Assembly (NCBI GenBank): GCA_000063525.1
Contig: CT978603.1
Span: 1,731,105-1,795,104 of the forward strand
DNA: 64,000 bases
Reading direction: 5' to 3'
From: Synechococcus sp. RCC307
GTDB lineage: Bacteria; Cyanobacteriota; Cyanobacteriia; PCC-6307; Cyanobiaceae
This document shows positions 28,421 to 36,455 of this stretch, one piece after another. A model generated the notes under the pieces. That model was given only the letters and a program-made list of their open reading frames with translations, did no database searches and was not told the origin of the DNA. How positions within the stretch are numbered: position 1 is the first letter of the stretch; each line of letters opens with the position of its first letter. The position numbers and the translations under genes were made by a program.

Positions 28421-29056
28421 ATGGCCCTGATTGGCTGGCCAACCCTCTTGATCCATCCCCAATGCCCGCTCTGCCATCAGGCCTGGAGCGGGCCTTCTTT
28501 TTGTCCATCCTGCCGAGATCAACTCAAACTCAATCAGCCCAGACCCCAGGGAACCCAGCCGATCCCTTGGCGTGCTCTAGGTCTTTATGACGCGAACTGG
28601 CGACAGCTGATCTTGAGACTGCGCCAGCGCGCCAGCCCCAAGGTGATCCGCGTATTGGCCAGCGAATGCCTTGCGCTGCTGCCCAAGCCAAGGTCGGCGA
28701 TTCAGCTCTGTGCCATCCCGCCGCGCCCAGGGCATCAGCCTGGCCCTCCGCAATGGATCCAAAGGGAGATCAGCCGCCAAAGCAGGATGCGAGCTCAGCC
28801 GTTGCTGCATCGCCGCAGGGCTTGCCTTGGCCAACACCATCTCAGTGGCAGCCAACGCCGGCAAAACCTCCAAGGTGTGTTCTCAGTTGAGCCGCTGCAA
28901 CATCCCTCAGCCAAGGTGATGCTCCTCGATGACGTGGTGACCACAGGCGCCACTAGCCAAGCAGCAGCTGAAGCGCTGCAAGCAGCTGGATATGGGGTTG
29001 TTGGAGTCCTTTGCCTGGCCCACACCAGCAGCCTTTTCGACGCAACGATGACTTAA
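28421..29056 (+). CDS. ComF-family phosphoribosyltransferase-like protein
   Basis: A 211-residue ComF-like protein. An N-terminal zinc finger has two CxxC pairs (CPLCHQ and CPSCRD), and the C-terminal PRTase-type loop is VMLLDDVVTTGATSQAAAEA. The family is linked to natural competence in bacteria that take up DNA, but in cyanobacteria its role is often unproved. The length is normal and both halves are intact. It follows mpeE by 48 bases and precedes tRNA-Phe, and has no evident link to the phycobilisome. Confidence 0.88.
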   Translation: MALIGWPTLLIHPQCPLCHQAWSGPSFCPSCRDQLKLNQPRPQGTQPIPWRALGLYDANWRQLILRLRQRASPKVIRVLASECLALLPKPRSAIQLCAIPPRPGHQPGPPQWIQREISRQSRMRAQPLLHRRRACLGQHHLSGSQRRQNLQGVFSVEPLQHPSAKVMLLDDVVTTGATSQAAAEALQAAGYGVVGVLCLAHTSSLFDATMT

Positions 29057-29081
29057 GCTTGCCCCTTGCCCAACAGGGCTT

Positions 29082-29154
29082 GCCGGGATAGCTCAGTTGG
29101 TAGAGCAGGCGACTGAAAATCGCCGTGTCCCCAGTTCAAATCTGGGTCCTGGCA
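29082..29154 (+). tRNA. tRNA-Phe (GAA)
   Basis: A 73-base cloverleaf. Acceptor arm GCCGGGA pairs with TCCTGGC (one G-T pair), the D-arm contains GCTCAGTTGGTAGAGC, the anticodon stem is GGCGA/TCGCC with loop CTGAAAA (anticodon GAA), and the T-arm contains the invariant TTCAAAT. The discriminator is A and CCA is not encoded. The last 19 bases overlap the 3' end of the convergent mscS gene. Confidence 0.95.
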
Positions 29155-30428
29155 TCGGTATGGAGCACCCTTTGCGGAAGGGCAATTTCAATGCCTCGTT
29201 CCTTCATGGCATGCCATAGGGACGTGCCCAATTCGCTGGCAACACTGATGCCAGTCATTGGATCATCGATCCAATAACGGATTCCGTAGGTCAGGCCTGA
29301 GGCGTCGTAACGCAACAACAACCCCTTGGGTGCAGGGTCCTGCAACACCCGTGAAATCGTTGCGGCCGTCTCCTCCAGCAAGGCAATCACCTGATCTGGC
29401 GCATGGCGGTAGTGGGCTGTAATCAGCACCTGACCGCGGCGGAGGCGATCCAATCGGCCGCTGTAGGTCACCATCGACTGGGTAAAGAACATCTGGTTTG
29501 GAACCAGCAACTCGACGTTGTCGCGATCACGCCAAAGGGTGGTCGCCCGCATCCCGAGCTCAATCACTTCACAGGGCTCTGGATCTTGACCGGGGGTTGA
29601 CTCCAGTAACAGCACATCCCCTGGTCGCACGGCTCCCTCCAGCAACAACCACAGGCCGCTGAGGAAATTGCTGAAGACCTCCTTGAGCCCAAACCCAAGA
29701 CCCACCGAAAGGCCACCACTGATGGCCGCTAACACCGTGGTGTTGACTCCAACCATCGCCAGGATCAACACCAAACCGATCCCGACAAACAGGTAGCGGA
29801 GCAGGAGCGCCGTCGCGCGATAGGCCTGTTCGCTGAAGCCCAGGAGCTTTCTCGCCAACCAGGCAAGACCCCAGGCTGGCAAAGCTGTTCCAGCCACGAG
29901 CACGTAGGCACCGATGAGAAGCAGCAGCAGATCACTGACCAGAAAGCTGTCGCTGCCAAAACGCAGCATTGGAGCGTTGATCAGGGCATTGAGATCCGTG
30001 ACCTGAGCCATGAGCGCAGCCACACCAAACAGCACCAGCGCTGGCCGAAGCACGCGCACATCGAATTGGGTGACAATCGGCAGAGGCAAGGCCTGGCGCA
30101 TCAGCACCACAAACACCCGGCTCAGCAGACAGAGCCCATAAAACCGGGTCATAAAAAACGCCAGGCCAGCCACACCGGTCTGCCAATCCAGCAGCCGAGA
30201 GGCCAGGATCAAAAACCCAAACAGCAAAAGCTCATTGGTGAGCGGCCGCAACTGAGACAACAGGGGATAGCGGCGCGTCAGGGGCCAGGAACGGCCCTCA
30301 AGACCCAGGCGTCGACTAACCCAAAACCAAGCCCAGAGAGCCAACAGCAGAACAACGACCTGCCACACCACCACCGGGCGGGTGAAATTAGAGATCAGAT
30401 GATCAACTGAGAGAACAAAGCTATTCAT
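29136..30428 (-). CDS. MscS-family mechanosensitive ion channel
   Basis: A 430-residue protein with five to six N-terminal membrane segments and an MscS core. The pore-lining helix region reads LAAISGGLSVGLGFGLKEVF, followed by FLSGLWLLLEG and the beta domain RPGDVLLLE with VPNQMFFTQSMV. It should release osmolytes on hypo-osmotic shock. Its start overlaps the stop of the solute-binding protein by four bases, so the two are cotranslated. Its own 3' end runs into the opposite strand of tRNA-Phe. Confidence 0.85.
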   Translation of the reverse strand: MNSFVLSVDHLISNFTRPVVVWQVVVLLLALWAWFWVSRRLGLEGRSWPLTRRYPLLSQLRPLTNELLLFGFLILASRLLDWQTGVAGLAFFMTRFYGLCLLSRVFVVLMRQALPLPIVTQFDVRVLRPALVLFGVAALMAQVTDLNALINAPMLRFGSDSFLVSDLLLLLIGAYVLVAGTALPAWGLAWLARKLLGFSEQAYRATALLLRYLFVGIGLVLILAMVGVNTTVLAAISGGLSVGLGFGLKEVFSNFLSGLWLLLEGAVRPGDVLLLESTPGQDPEPCEVIELGMRATTLWRDRDNVELLVPNQMFFTQSMVTYSGRLDRLRRGQVLITAHYRHAPDQVIALLEETAATISRVLQDPAPKGLLLRYDASGLTYGIRYWIDDPMTGISVASELGTSLWHAMKERGIEIALPQRVLHTDARTQI

Positions 30429-31666
30429 CGCAGCCTCTCCTGCAGCACCTGGTGCAGCCTCGGAGCGATGGCCTCAGGCGTCTTGCTACCGCTAATCACC
30501 GCATCCATCAGGGGCTGCACCTGCTCATCAAGCGCATAGAGGTCAGAGAATTGCTGGTTGGTCAGCACCAGGCCTCGTTTGTATTGCTGGTATTGCACCG
30601 CCAGAACGGGATAAGCCTTAAACGGCAAACCAATCGCCGGATTCACCGGCAGCACAGTGGCTTGATCAATCGCCATCGTGCGCTGCTGAACCACATTGAT
30701 GTTGAACAGCGCCAGACGAAGCGCTAACTCCTGTTGCCGAGGATTGGACTGGGAACCAAAAGCCCAGAGCCGCATGTGCACGACCGCGCGGGGATCCCCA
30801 GCTGGCCCCTGAGGCAAAGCGGCAAGACCCAACCGCTCACTCATCCCATCCTGCAAGCTGGGCAGCCAGCGGTTAGCGCAGAGCACCCACTGATACCGGC
30901 CGGCCAAAAACCCATGGAGGAGGTTCTGGGGGCTGATCTCAAAGACGATCGAAGGCTGCAGATTGGCCAAACGCAACCACCGCAGAAAATCCAGCAGCGC
31001 TGAGGGATTCGTTGACGCAACACCCTGAGGGAACAGCTCACCGCCAAAACTGGTGTAGAGCCAAGTCAACTCACTGAATCGGCTCTGAAAACCAAAGCGT
31101 TTACCTGCTTTGGCCTGATCAATTAATTGATCAAGACTGGTTGGGGCAGCGGCCATCCGCTGGCGATCAAAACAAGCCATGCGGGTGAAGACAAGCTCAG
31201 GCACCGCCAGCATTTGCCCATCAGATTCCAGGGCCTCCACAAGATCTGGGCGGATGTCCTGACGCTCTGTGGCATCCAGGCTGACCGGTCGAATCCAGCC
31301 GCGCTTGCCCAGCGCAGCCAAATCGGTATCGGTGATCAGCAGAAGATCTGGCCCCAAGCCGCGGCGATGGCGATAGTCCAACTCCTGCACCATCCGATCG
31401 GACGGCACGAGCTGCCACTTCACCTTCACATCAGGGTTGTAGCGCTGAAAAACCTTCAGGCTGCGCTCAACATTGTCCTCAATCCGCTCGCGCTCGCGCT
31501 CCGTATTCAGTCTCGAGGTTTCCACCAACAAGCTGATGGTTCCGCCTGCTGCGACGGAACTGCTCATCCAGCGGCGCCAAGGGCCGCTGAACAGCAACAA
31601 CACAACGACGACTGGCGGTGCAATCAACACCAGTCGACGTTTCCAAGATGGATGGCCGCTTAACAC
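30425..31666 (-). CDS. extracellular solute-binding protein (family 1-like)
   Basis: A 413-residue protein with an N-terminal hydrophobic segment (LVLIAPPVVVVLLLF), probably a membrane anchor or uncleaved signal. The rest resembles family 1 sugar-type binding proteins (SLKVFQRYNPDVKVKWQLVP, GPDLLLITDTDLAALG, LHGFLAGRYQWVLCANRW). No ABC permease or ATPase gene is nearby. Instead it is coupled to the mscS gene by a four-base overlap, which suggests it serves the channel or is a sensor. The substrate is unknown. Confidence 0.75.
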   Translation of the reverse strand: MLSGHPSWKRRLVLIAPPVVVVLLLFSGPWRRWMSSSVAAGGTISLLVETSRLNTERERERIEDNVERSLKVFQRYNPDVKVKWQLVPSDRMVQELDYRHRRGLGPDLLLITDTDLAALGKRGWIRPVSLDATERQDIRPDLVEALESDGQMLAVPELVFTRMACFDRQRMAAAPTSLDQLIDQAKAGKRFGFQSRFSELTWLYTSFGGELFPQGVASTNPSALLDFLRWLRLANLQPSIVFEISPQNLLHGFLAGRYQWVLCANRWLPSLQDGMSERLGLAALPQGPAGDPRAVVHMRLWAFGSQSNPRQQELALRLALFNINVVQQRTMAIDQATVLPVNPAIGLPFKAYPVLAVQYQQYKRGLVLTNQQFSDLYALDEQVQPLMDAVISGSKTPEAIAPRLHQVLQERLR

Positions 31667-31697
31667 GGTCCTCGATCAACAGTCTCAAGCTAGGAAG

Positions 31698-32102
31698 TCA
31701 GGCGGACAGCAACGGCATCTGGTCGTCGTTTTCTGAAAAGTGCTCGTCGTCGTCGTGGTGCTGTTGTGGCTCATCCAAGAAGGCCGCGTGCTCCGTCTCT
31801 GAGTGCTCCTCCATTCGATGGAGCTCCTCCTCTGGCTGCTCGGCAACTTCAGCCACAGCTGATTCGGCCTCTGGGTTCAACAGCAGGTGAAGGTGACGCA
31901 CTTGCTGCTGACCTTCCTCGAGGAGCTGGTCAACCTCGGGTTGATGCTCACCACCACGAGAATCTGGAGCGGTCTCCAACGCCAGGAGTCGTTCCTCTGT
32001 AGCGAGCAGACGCTTGGTTAACTCGGCTGTGAGATCAATCAGTCCATGGAGCTGCTGACTGAGACGTTGCTCAACCGACGCCGCGGATTCGTTCTCAAGC
32101 AT
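31698..32102 (-). CDS. coiled-coil acidic hypothetical protein
   Basis: About 134 residues from the ATG at 32102. A coiled coil covers roughly residues 5-45 (EQRLSQQLHGLIDLTAELTK). The C-terminal half is highly acidic and His-rich (HHDDDEHFSENDDQMP). A frame extension to 32183 would overlap the divergent rpcT start and adds residues unlike the rest. No function is recognised. It lies between the MscS/solute-binding pair and the main phycobilisome block. Confidence 0.55.
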   Translation of the reverse strand: MLENESAASVEQRLSQQLHGLIDLTAELTKRLLATEERLLALETAPDSRGGEHQPEVDQLLEEGQQQVRHLHLLLNPEAESAVAEVAEQPEEELHRMEEHSETEHAAFLDEPQQHHDDDEHFSENDDQMPLLSA

Positions 32103-32203
32103 TCCGGCAAGCCCCAAAGGAAGGACGTGCCGATCGTATCGATGCTGTTTGGCCTGTCCATCCCCCCCCAGCCGTGGCAGCATCGCCGTGGTTTGAACGG
32201 GTC

Positions 32204-32809
32204 ATGACCAACAGCTTGGATCGTCTGACCCGCTGGTTATGCGGGAGCTTCAGCAACCAGCAACAAGCGTTTGAAAACCCTCCTCTGTATGGGCACATCC
32301 ATGTGCGCTACAGGCCCTTGGGGCAGCTCGCGCCACGCTCAATGTTGATTGAACAGGCCTACGCCATTACTCCCAAAGAGCCCTATCGCATTCGTGTGGT
32401 GAGGCCTTTGCTCTGCCCTGAGCAAGGGCTCAAAGTCATGAACTACACCCTGGCTGAGCCACAACGTTTTATTGGCGCCATCGACGATGCCGACCTGCGC
32501 GCCGAAATTCGTGAAGACGATCTCACTCACCTCGAGGGATGCAACTACCTGGTGCGCGATCAGGGCGACCATTTCAGCGGCAGCGTCGAGCCGGGATGCC
32601 GCTGCAAGGTTCGTCGTAAGGGCCGTGATTCCTACTTGGTCAGTGAGTTTGTTCTGAGGAACGGCACCATGGAGACGATTGACCGCGGCCACGACCCTGA
32701 CACCCATGAACAGTTGTGGGGGTCTCTACCCGGTCCGTTTCTGTTTGAGCGCAAAGAAGACTGGTCTGATGAACTTCTTCCGCTATGGGGTGGACTGATG
32801 CAGGGATAG
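32204..32809 (+). CDS. rpcT: CpcT-family lyase (RpcT-like)
   Basis: About 201 residues of the CpcT/CpeT family, which attaches bilin to the beta-Cys153 (PC) or beta-Cys165 (PE) position. Family features are SLDRLTRWLCGSFSNQQQA, the LEGCNYLVRDQGDHFSG core with the Cys, GSVEPGCRCKVRRKG, and DRGHDPDTHEQLWGS. It differs from CpeT at 39473, so it is the likely phycocyanin enzyme (RpcB Cys153). The ATG at 32204 begins the conserved part; a GTG at 32174 would add ten residues. Confidence 0.8.
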   Translation: MTNSLDRLTRWLCGSFSNQQQAFENPPLYGHIHVRYRPLGQLAPRSMLIEQAYAITPKEPYRIRVVRPLLCPEQGLKVMNYTLAEPQRFIGAIDDADLRAEIREDDLTHLEGCNYLVRDQGDHFSGSVEPGCRCKVRRKGRDSYLVSEFVLRNGTMETIDRGHDPDTHEQLWGSLPGPFLFERKEDWSDELLPLWGGLMQG

Positions 32810-32842
32810 CGGCCATAAAGTCTTGACTCTTGGGCTCATCCC

Positions 32843-33295
32843 ATGCCGCCAGCCCTGGAAACTGAGCTCAAAGATCTGCTGACCAGGGCAGGCCAGCAGC
32901 GCGAAGTGTTGCTTGATTCCGGCGCCGGGATGGTGCGCATTGACCTCAAGGCCGACAACGTCGCGTTGTGGAGCAACACCCTCAGTGACGTGGGCGCTGA
33001 CACCAACCTGCTACTGGCTTGCGAAAGCAGCACTGGGGAACTGAGTTCCACCCGTTTGACCTGGGTTGTCGGCGCCGCCATCCGTCCTGCTGTGATCGAA
33101 GACAGCAGTCACGCTCAAAAACTGCTGCAATCCCTTGGTGCGTCGTCCGCCCAAACGGCCTTGATCGCTCAGCAGTGCCCTGGCCTTGGGAAAGCCGTGA
33201 CCTGGGCGCTATGGCTTGATCGCCATGGCTGGTTGAGCGCATCACCGGTGCCTCGCTCTGGTGAGCTGACCTGGCTGATGCCAGCGCAATCGTGA
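32843..33295 (+). CDS. conserved phycobilisome-region protein of unknown function
   Basis: A 150-residue soluble protein, not recognised. It has a central beta-rich part (TRLTWVVGAAIRPAVIED) and ends in WLSASPVPRSGELTWLM. Its last bases overlap the GTG start of the AplA-like gene (GTGA), and it follows rpcT by 33 bases, so rpcT-unk-aplA-cpcG2 looks like one transcript. Context suggests a role in bilin handling or rod assembly, without direct evidence. Confidence 0.7.
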   Translation: MPPALETELKDLLTRAGQQREVLLDSGAGMVRIDLKADNVALWSNTLSDVGADTNLLLACESSTGELSSTRLTWVVGAAIRPAVIEDSSHAQKLLQSLGASSAQTALIAQQCPGLGKAVTWALWLDRHGWLSASPVPRSGELTWLMPAQS

Positions 33296-33882
33296 GCGCA
33301 CCCTCGAGCGACACCATTCGCCAGCTGGCGGCCAAGGCGCAAGTGCTGGGCCTGCCGCAACATCCCAACCTCAGTAAGAGCACCCGCCACCTGCTGCAAC
33401 AAGCTGATCAAGAGCGCCGCCTGCTGAGCAGCAGCGAAATCCAAAGCCTGTGCCAGCACAGCGGCGTGATGACTGCACCGCTGGAGCAGCTTCAAGGCCA
33501 AGCCCATCAGTTGGTGAACCAAGCACGCCAGGACCTATTGGAGGCCAAGCCCCACTTGGTGAAACCGGGAGGGGCGCTCTACCCAGAGCATCGCGCTGAG
33601 GCCTGCTGGCGCGACTGCTTCCATTTCTTGCGCGTCTGCTGCTACGCCGTCGCCGTCGCCCAGCCCAAGTTCACCAACCCCGAAGGCATGGCGGCGCTAG
33701 GGGAGTTGTATGCCGCCCTTGGCGTACCCGTCGATGGGCTCCTGCTGGCCCTGGCCCGTCTGCAAGAACTCGCAGCTCAGAGCTACAGCGAATCAGCCCC
33801 ATCATTGGATGCGGAGCTATTGGATGAAGCCTTCTGCGAGCTGCGATCGCAAATCAATGCCTGTGTCGTTACGAGCTGCTAA
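33292..33882 (+). CDS. aplA: AplA-like divergent phycobiliprotein
   Basis: A 196-residue protein with a degenerate phycobilisome globin fold. The bilin-site helix EACWRDCFHFLRVCCYAV aligns with [15 protein letters not shown] of beta subunits, keeping Cys105, Arg107 and Asp108, and GELYAALGVPVDGLLLALA aligns with the following helices. An N-terminal extension of about 25 residues precedes the fold. AplA, an allophycocyanin-like protein, is known from this position in marine Synechococcus. It retains the attachment cysteine, so a bilin-binding role is plausible. Extra Cys residues (109, 117-118) are unusual. Confidence 0.7.
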   Translation: MSAPSSDTIRQLAAKAQVLGLPQHPNLSKSTRHLLQQADQERRLLSSSEIQSLCQHSGVMTAPLEQLQGQAHQLVNQARQDLLEAKPHLVKPGGALYPEHRAEACWRDCFHFLRVCCYAVAVAQPKFTNPEGMAALGELYAALGVPVDGLLLALARLQELAAQSYSESAPSLDAELLDEAFCELRSQINACVVTSC

Positions 33883-33946
33883 GTCAGCCCGAAAGGCCTG
33901 CTCACCAACAGCACAATGAGCGTCCTTTCCATTTCCCCGCGGCCCA

Positions 33947-34720
33947 ATGGCGATCCCTCTGCTGGATTACCCCCTCACATCGCAGAACGCCAGAGTTTCG
34001 AACCTTGCCGGTGACCTGCATGACAACGGGCTGGCCACGATTGGTTACGGGGGTGCTGGCCATGACAGCTACAACAGCGAAGTCGATGGAGTGATTCAGC
34101 AGGCGTACCGCCAAATCTTTTTCCACGCGATGCGCAGTGATCGCGACGTCAACCTCGAATCCCAGCTGCGCAACGGCAACATCACCGTTCGCGATTTCAT
34201 TCGCGGCCTGCTGCTCTCGAAACGCTTTCGCGACGACTACTACCAGTGCAGCACCAACTACCGAATGGTGGATCAGGTCGTTGGTCGGGCCCTCGGCCGC
34301 CCGGTGCATGGCGATGCGGAACGGCGCGCCTGGTCGATCGTGATTGGGGAGAAGGGCTTCAACGCCTTTGTTGATCAGCTTCTCGACAGCGACGAATACA
34401 TGGCCAGCTTTGGCTATGACAGCGTTCCCGAGCAGCGCTCGCGCAAGCTGCCGGGCCAAGCCACCGGCGAAATCCCCATTTATCAGCGCTTTCCCCGCTA
34501 TGGCGCCGACTGGCGCGACAGCCTGCAAGAGCGTGCACCCAGCCCCAACTTCCAAGTCAGTGGCGGGACCCAGATGCAGATGTCAGCGGTTTGGGCAGGT
34601 GGTCAGCCACCGGCTTGGGCCCTCAAACTCTGGCTGGGACTCTTTGCTACCGGCGGCTTTGAGCTGGTGCGCTTTGTCCTAACCATTGCCGCTGAAATGC
34701 TAAAAACGGCGCAAGGTTGA
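33947..34720 (+). CDS. cpcG2: rod linker CpcG2, CpcL type with membrane anchor
   Basis: A 257-residue linker. The PF00427 domain at about residues 45-190 is close to that of CpcG1 (AYRQIFFHAMRSDRDVNLES, VRDFIRGLLLSKRF). The C-terminal 30 residues are hydrophobic (ALKLWLGLFATGGFELVRF continuing to LTIAAEML), as in CpcL/CpcG2 of other cyanobacteria, which anchors core-less rods to the thylakoid near photosystem I. CpcG1 in this window has no such tail. It follows the AplA-like gene by 64 bases. Confidence 0.85.
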   Translation: MAIPLLDYPLTSQNARVSNLAGDLHDNGLATIGYGGAGHDSYNSEVDGVIQQAYRQIFFHAMRSDRDVNLESQLRNGNITVRDFIRGLLLSKRFRDDYYQCSTNYRMVDQVVGRALGRPVHGDAERRAWSIVIGEKGFNAFVDQLLDSDEYMASFGYDSVPEQRSRKLPGQATGEIPIYQRFPRYGADWRDSLQERAPSPNFQVSGGTQMQMSAVWAGGQPPAWALKLWLGLFATGGFELVRFVLTIAAEMLKTAQG

Positions 34721-34730
34721 GGCGTTCGTT

Positions 34731-35405
34731 CTGCAGCGGTTAGAGCTCAACAATTGGGCCCCTCCTGAACAGGCTCGTCCAGAGGGATCCTCCATCAGCT
34801 CCATTGATGCGCGTGGTGCGGATTGGAGTGGCATCGATCTGCAAGAGCGCAATCTCGCAGGGGCGCTGTTGTGCCGCTGTGATCTACGCGGCAGCGATCT
34901 CAGCCGCTGCAATTTGGAAGGGGCTGATCTACGCCTTGCTCTCTACGACAGCCAAACCCGTTGGCCAGAGAGCTTCAATCCAAAGACCAGCGGAGCCATT
35001 GGACCTGGCGCCCAGCTCAATGGAATCTTCCTCAACAACGCTGATCTGCGCGGCATGGATCTGCGCGGTTGCAATTTGATGGGGGCCTACCTCAGCGGCA
35101 CTGATCTCAGCGGCGCTTGCCTCGATGGCATCAGCTTGGCTGCAGCGGATCTACGCAAAGCAGTGTTGCGAGGTACAAGCTGCGTGGGAAGCCGCTTTGG
35201 CAGTTGCCAGCTGGATTTCGCCGATTTCCGGGGGGCTGACCTCACGGACGCAGCCCTCGACACAGCTGAATCTATCCGTGGCGCTGATTTCAGCGGCAGC
35301 CAGGGACTCGGCCCAACCCGGCAAGCCTTGCTCAGCCGTGGCGCTCAAGAATTGGACTGCTGGAATCCTCTGACGCGATCCAATACCCGCAGCAGTTTGA
35401 GCTGA
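34731..35405 (+). CDS. pentapeptide-repeat protein (start uncertain)
   Basis: The reading frame is open from 34704 to 35405 and the repeat pattern A(D/N)LxG is dense (GADWSGIDLQERNLAGALLC, then CDLRGSDLSRCNLEGADL, ADLRGMDLRGCNLMGAYL). The repeats begin before the first usual start codon (TTG at 34869), so translation probably starts upstream, perhaps at CTG 34731; no ATG, GTG or TTG is available there. A right-handed quadrilateral beta-helix is expected. It lies between cpcG2 and cpeC. Its role is unknown. Confidence 0.6.
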   Translation: MQRLELNNWAPPEQARPEGSSISSIDARGADWSGIDLQERNLAGALLCRCDLRGSDLSRCNLEGADLRLALYDSQTRWPESFNPKTSGAIGPGAQLNGIFLNNADLRGMDLRGCNLMGAYLSGTDLSGACLDGISLAAADLRKAVLRGTSCVGSRFGSCQLDFADFRGADLTDAALDTAESIRGADFSGSQGLGPTRQALLSRGAQELDCWNPLTRSNTRSSLS

Positions 35406-35521
35406 TCGCAGGCCTGGACTGACTTCCCGGGGACTGCCAGGAAGTTGAGCTTTATAAACAAACGCCTTGCAACAAGGAGTTGTGGCCGACCATGCTATGG
35501 CGCTTCGGAGTGTCTGCCTCA

Positions 35522-36400
35522 ATGCCTTTTGGTCCCGCATCGCTTTTGGGTGTCGAGCGCTTTGATAGCGACACTCCCCTTGAGCTCCTTCCGGGTGACG
35601 ACGACGCAAGGAAGGAACAGATCATTCGTGCGATCTACCGGCAGGTGCTGGGGAACGCCTATGTGATGGATAGTGAGCGCCAAGTGGTGATCGAATCCCA
35701 GTTCAAACTTGGTGAAATCAGCGTGCGGGAATTTGTCCGCAGGCTGGCCAAGAGCGATCTGTACCGCACCCGCTTTTTTGACGACTGCGCGCGCTACCGC
35801 TACATCGAACTGGCTTTCCGCCATCTGCTTGGCCGCGCACCAGTCGATTTCCAGGAGATGCGCACCCACGCCGAGCGCCTCGATAGCCACGGCTATGACG
35901 CCGACATCGACAGCTTCCTGGACTCCAGCGACTACCAGGACACCTTCGGTGAATGGACCGTTCCCTTCCAGCGCGGTTGGCGCACCGAAGCATGCGGGAC
36001 CCTGCAGGAGTTCACTTGGAACTTCCAGCTGCTCCGCGGCAATAGCAGCAGCAGCCTGAAGGGAAGCCTCAGCGGCAACAGCTCCCGCCTAGGCGGTTTT
36101 GCTTACCAGAACACCGCGATCCCGGTGGTTCCCCCCTCATCTATCGAAGCGCAAGGCTGGAGCTTCCGTCCCGCCAACAACCTGCAGAACGCTGCTACTC
36201 GCCTTGGCAACGGCGCGGGCGAGGAAGGGAAGACCTACCGCGTGGAAGTCACCGGCTACAGCGCCAACAATGTGCGCCGCATCTCCCGTTATGTGCGCAG
36301 CAACCGGGTCTATTACGTGCCGTTCGACAAGCTCTCTGAGCAGTTCAAACGCATCCACCGAGAAGGCGGAAAGATCGCCAGCATCACGCCTGTGACCTAA
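35522..36400 (+). CDS. cpeC: phycoerythrin I rod linker CpeC
   Basis: A 292-residue linker. The N-terminus MPFGPASLLGVERFDSDTP is the CpeC/CpcC signature. The PF00427 domain lies at about residues 20-165 (AIYRQVLGNAYVMDSERQ, ELAFRHLLGRAP). A CpcD domain ends the protein (YRVEVTGYSANNVRRISRYV). I start at 35522 because the 14 residues encoded upstream lie outside the signature. It heads the cpeC-mpeD-cpeE-cpeS-cpeT-cpeR set. The leader contains two small dyads (CCTTG-CAA-CAAGG at 35465-35477). Confidence 0.9.
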   Translation: MPFGPASLLGVERFDSDTPLELLPGDDDARKEQIIRAIYRQVLGNAYVMDSERQVVIESQFKLGEISVREFVRRLAKSDLYRTRFFDDCARYRYIELAFRHLLGRAPVDFQEMRTHAERLDSHGYDADIDSFLDSSDYQDTFGEWTVPFQRGWRTEACGTLQEFTWNFQLLRGNSSSSLKGSLSGNSSRLGGFAYQNTAIPVVPPSSIEAQGWSFRPANNLQNAATRLGNGAGEEGKTYRVEVTGYSANNVRRISRYVRSNRVYYVPFDKLSEQFKRIHREGGKIASITPVT

Positions 36401-36455
36401 GGGCTCTCCCACTCCCACTCCTTATTTCCCAACCCCACCTCACTCGACGACTCCC

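Noticed and set aside
29082..29154. tRNA-Phe as the attachment site of a prophage or integrative element
   Set aside because: No integrase and no direct repeat of the tRNA 3' end were noticed in the flanks.
35480..35521. Longer start for CpeC at 35480
   Set aside because: The family N-terminus MPFGPAS begins at 35522; the extra residues lie in the leader.
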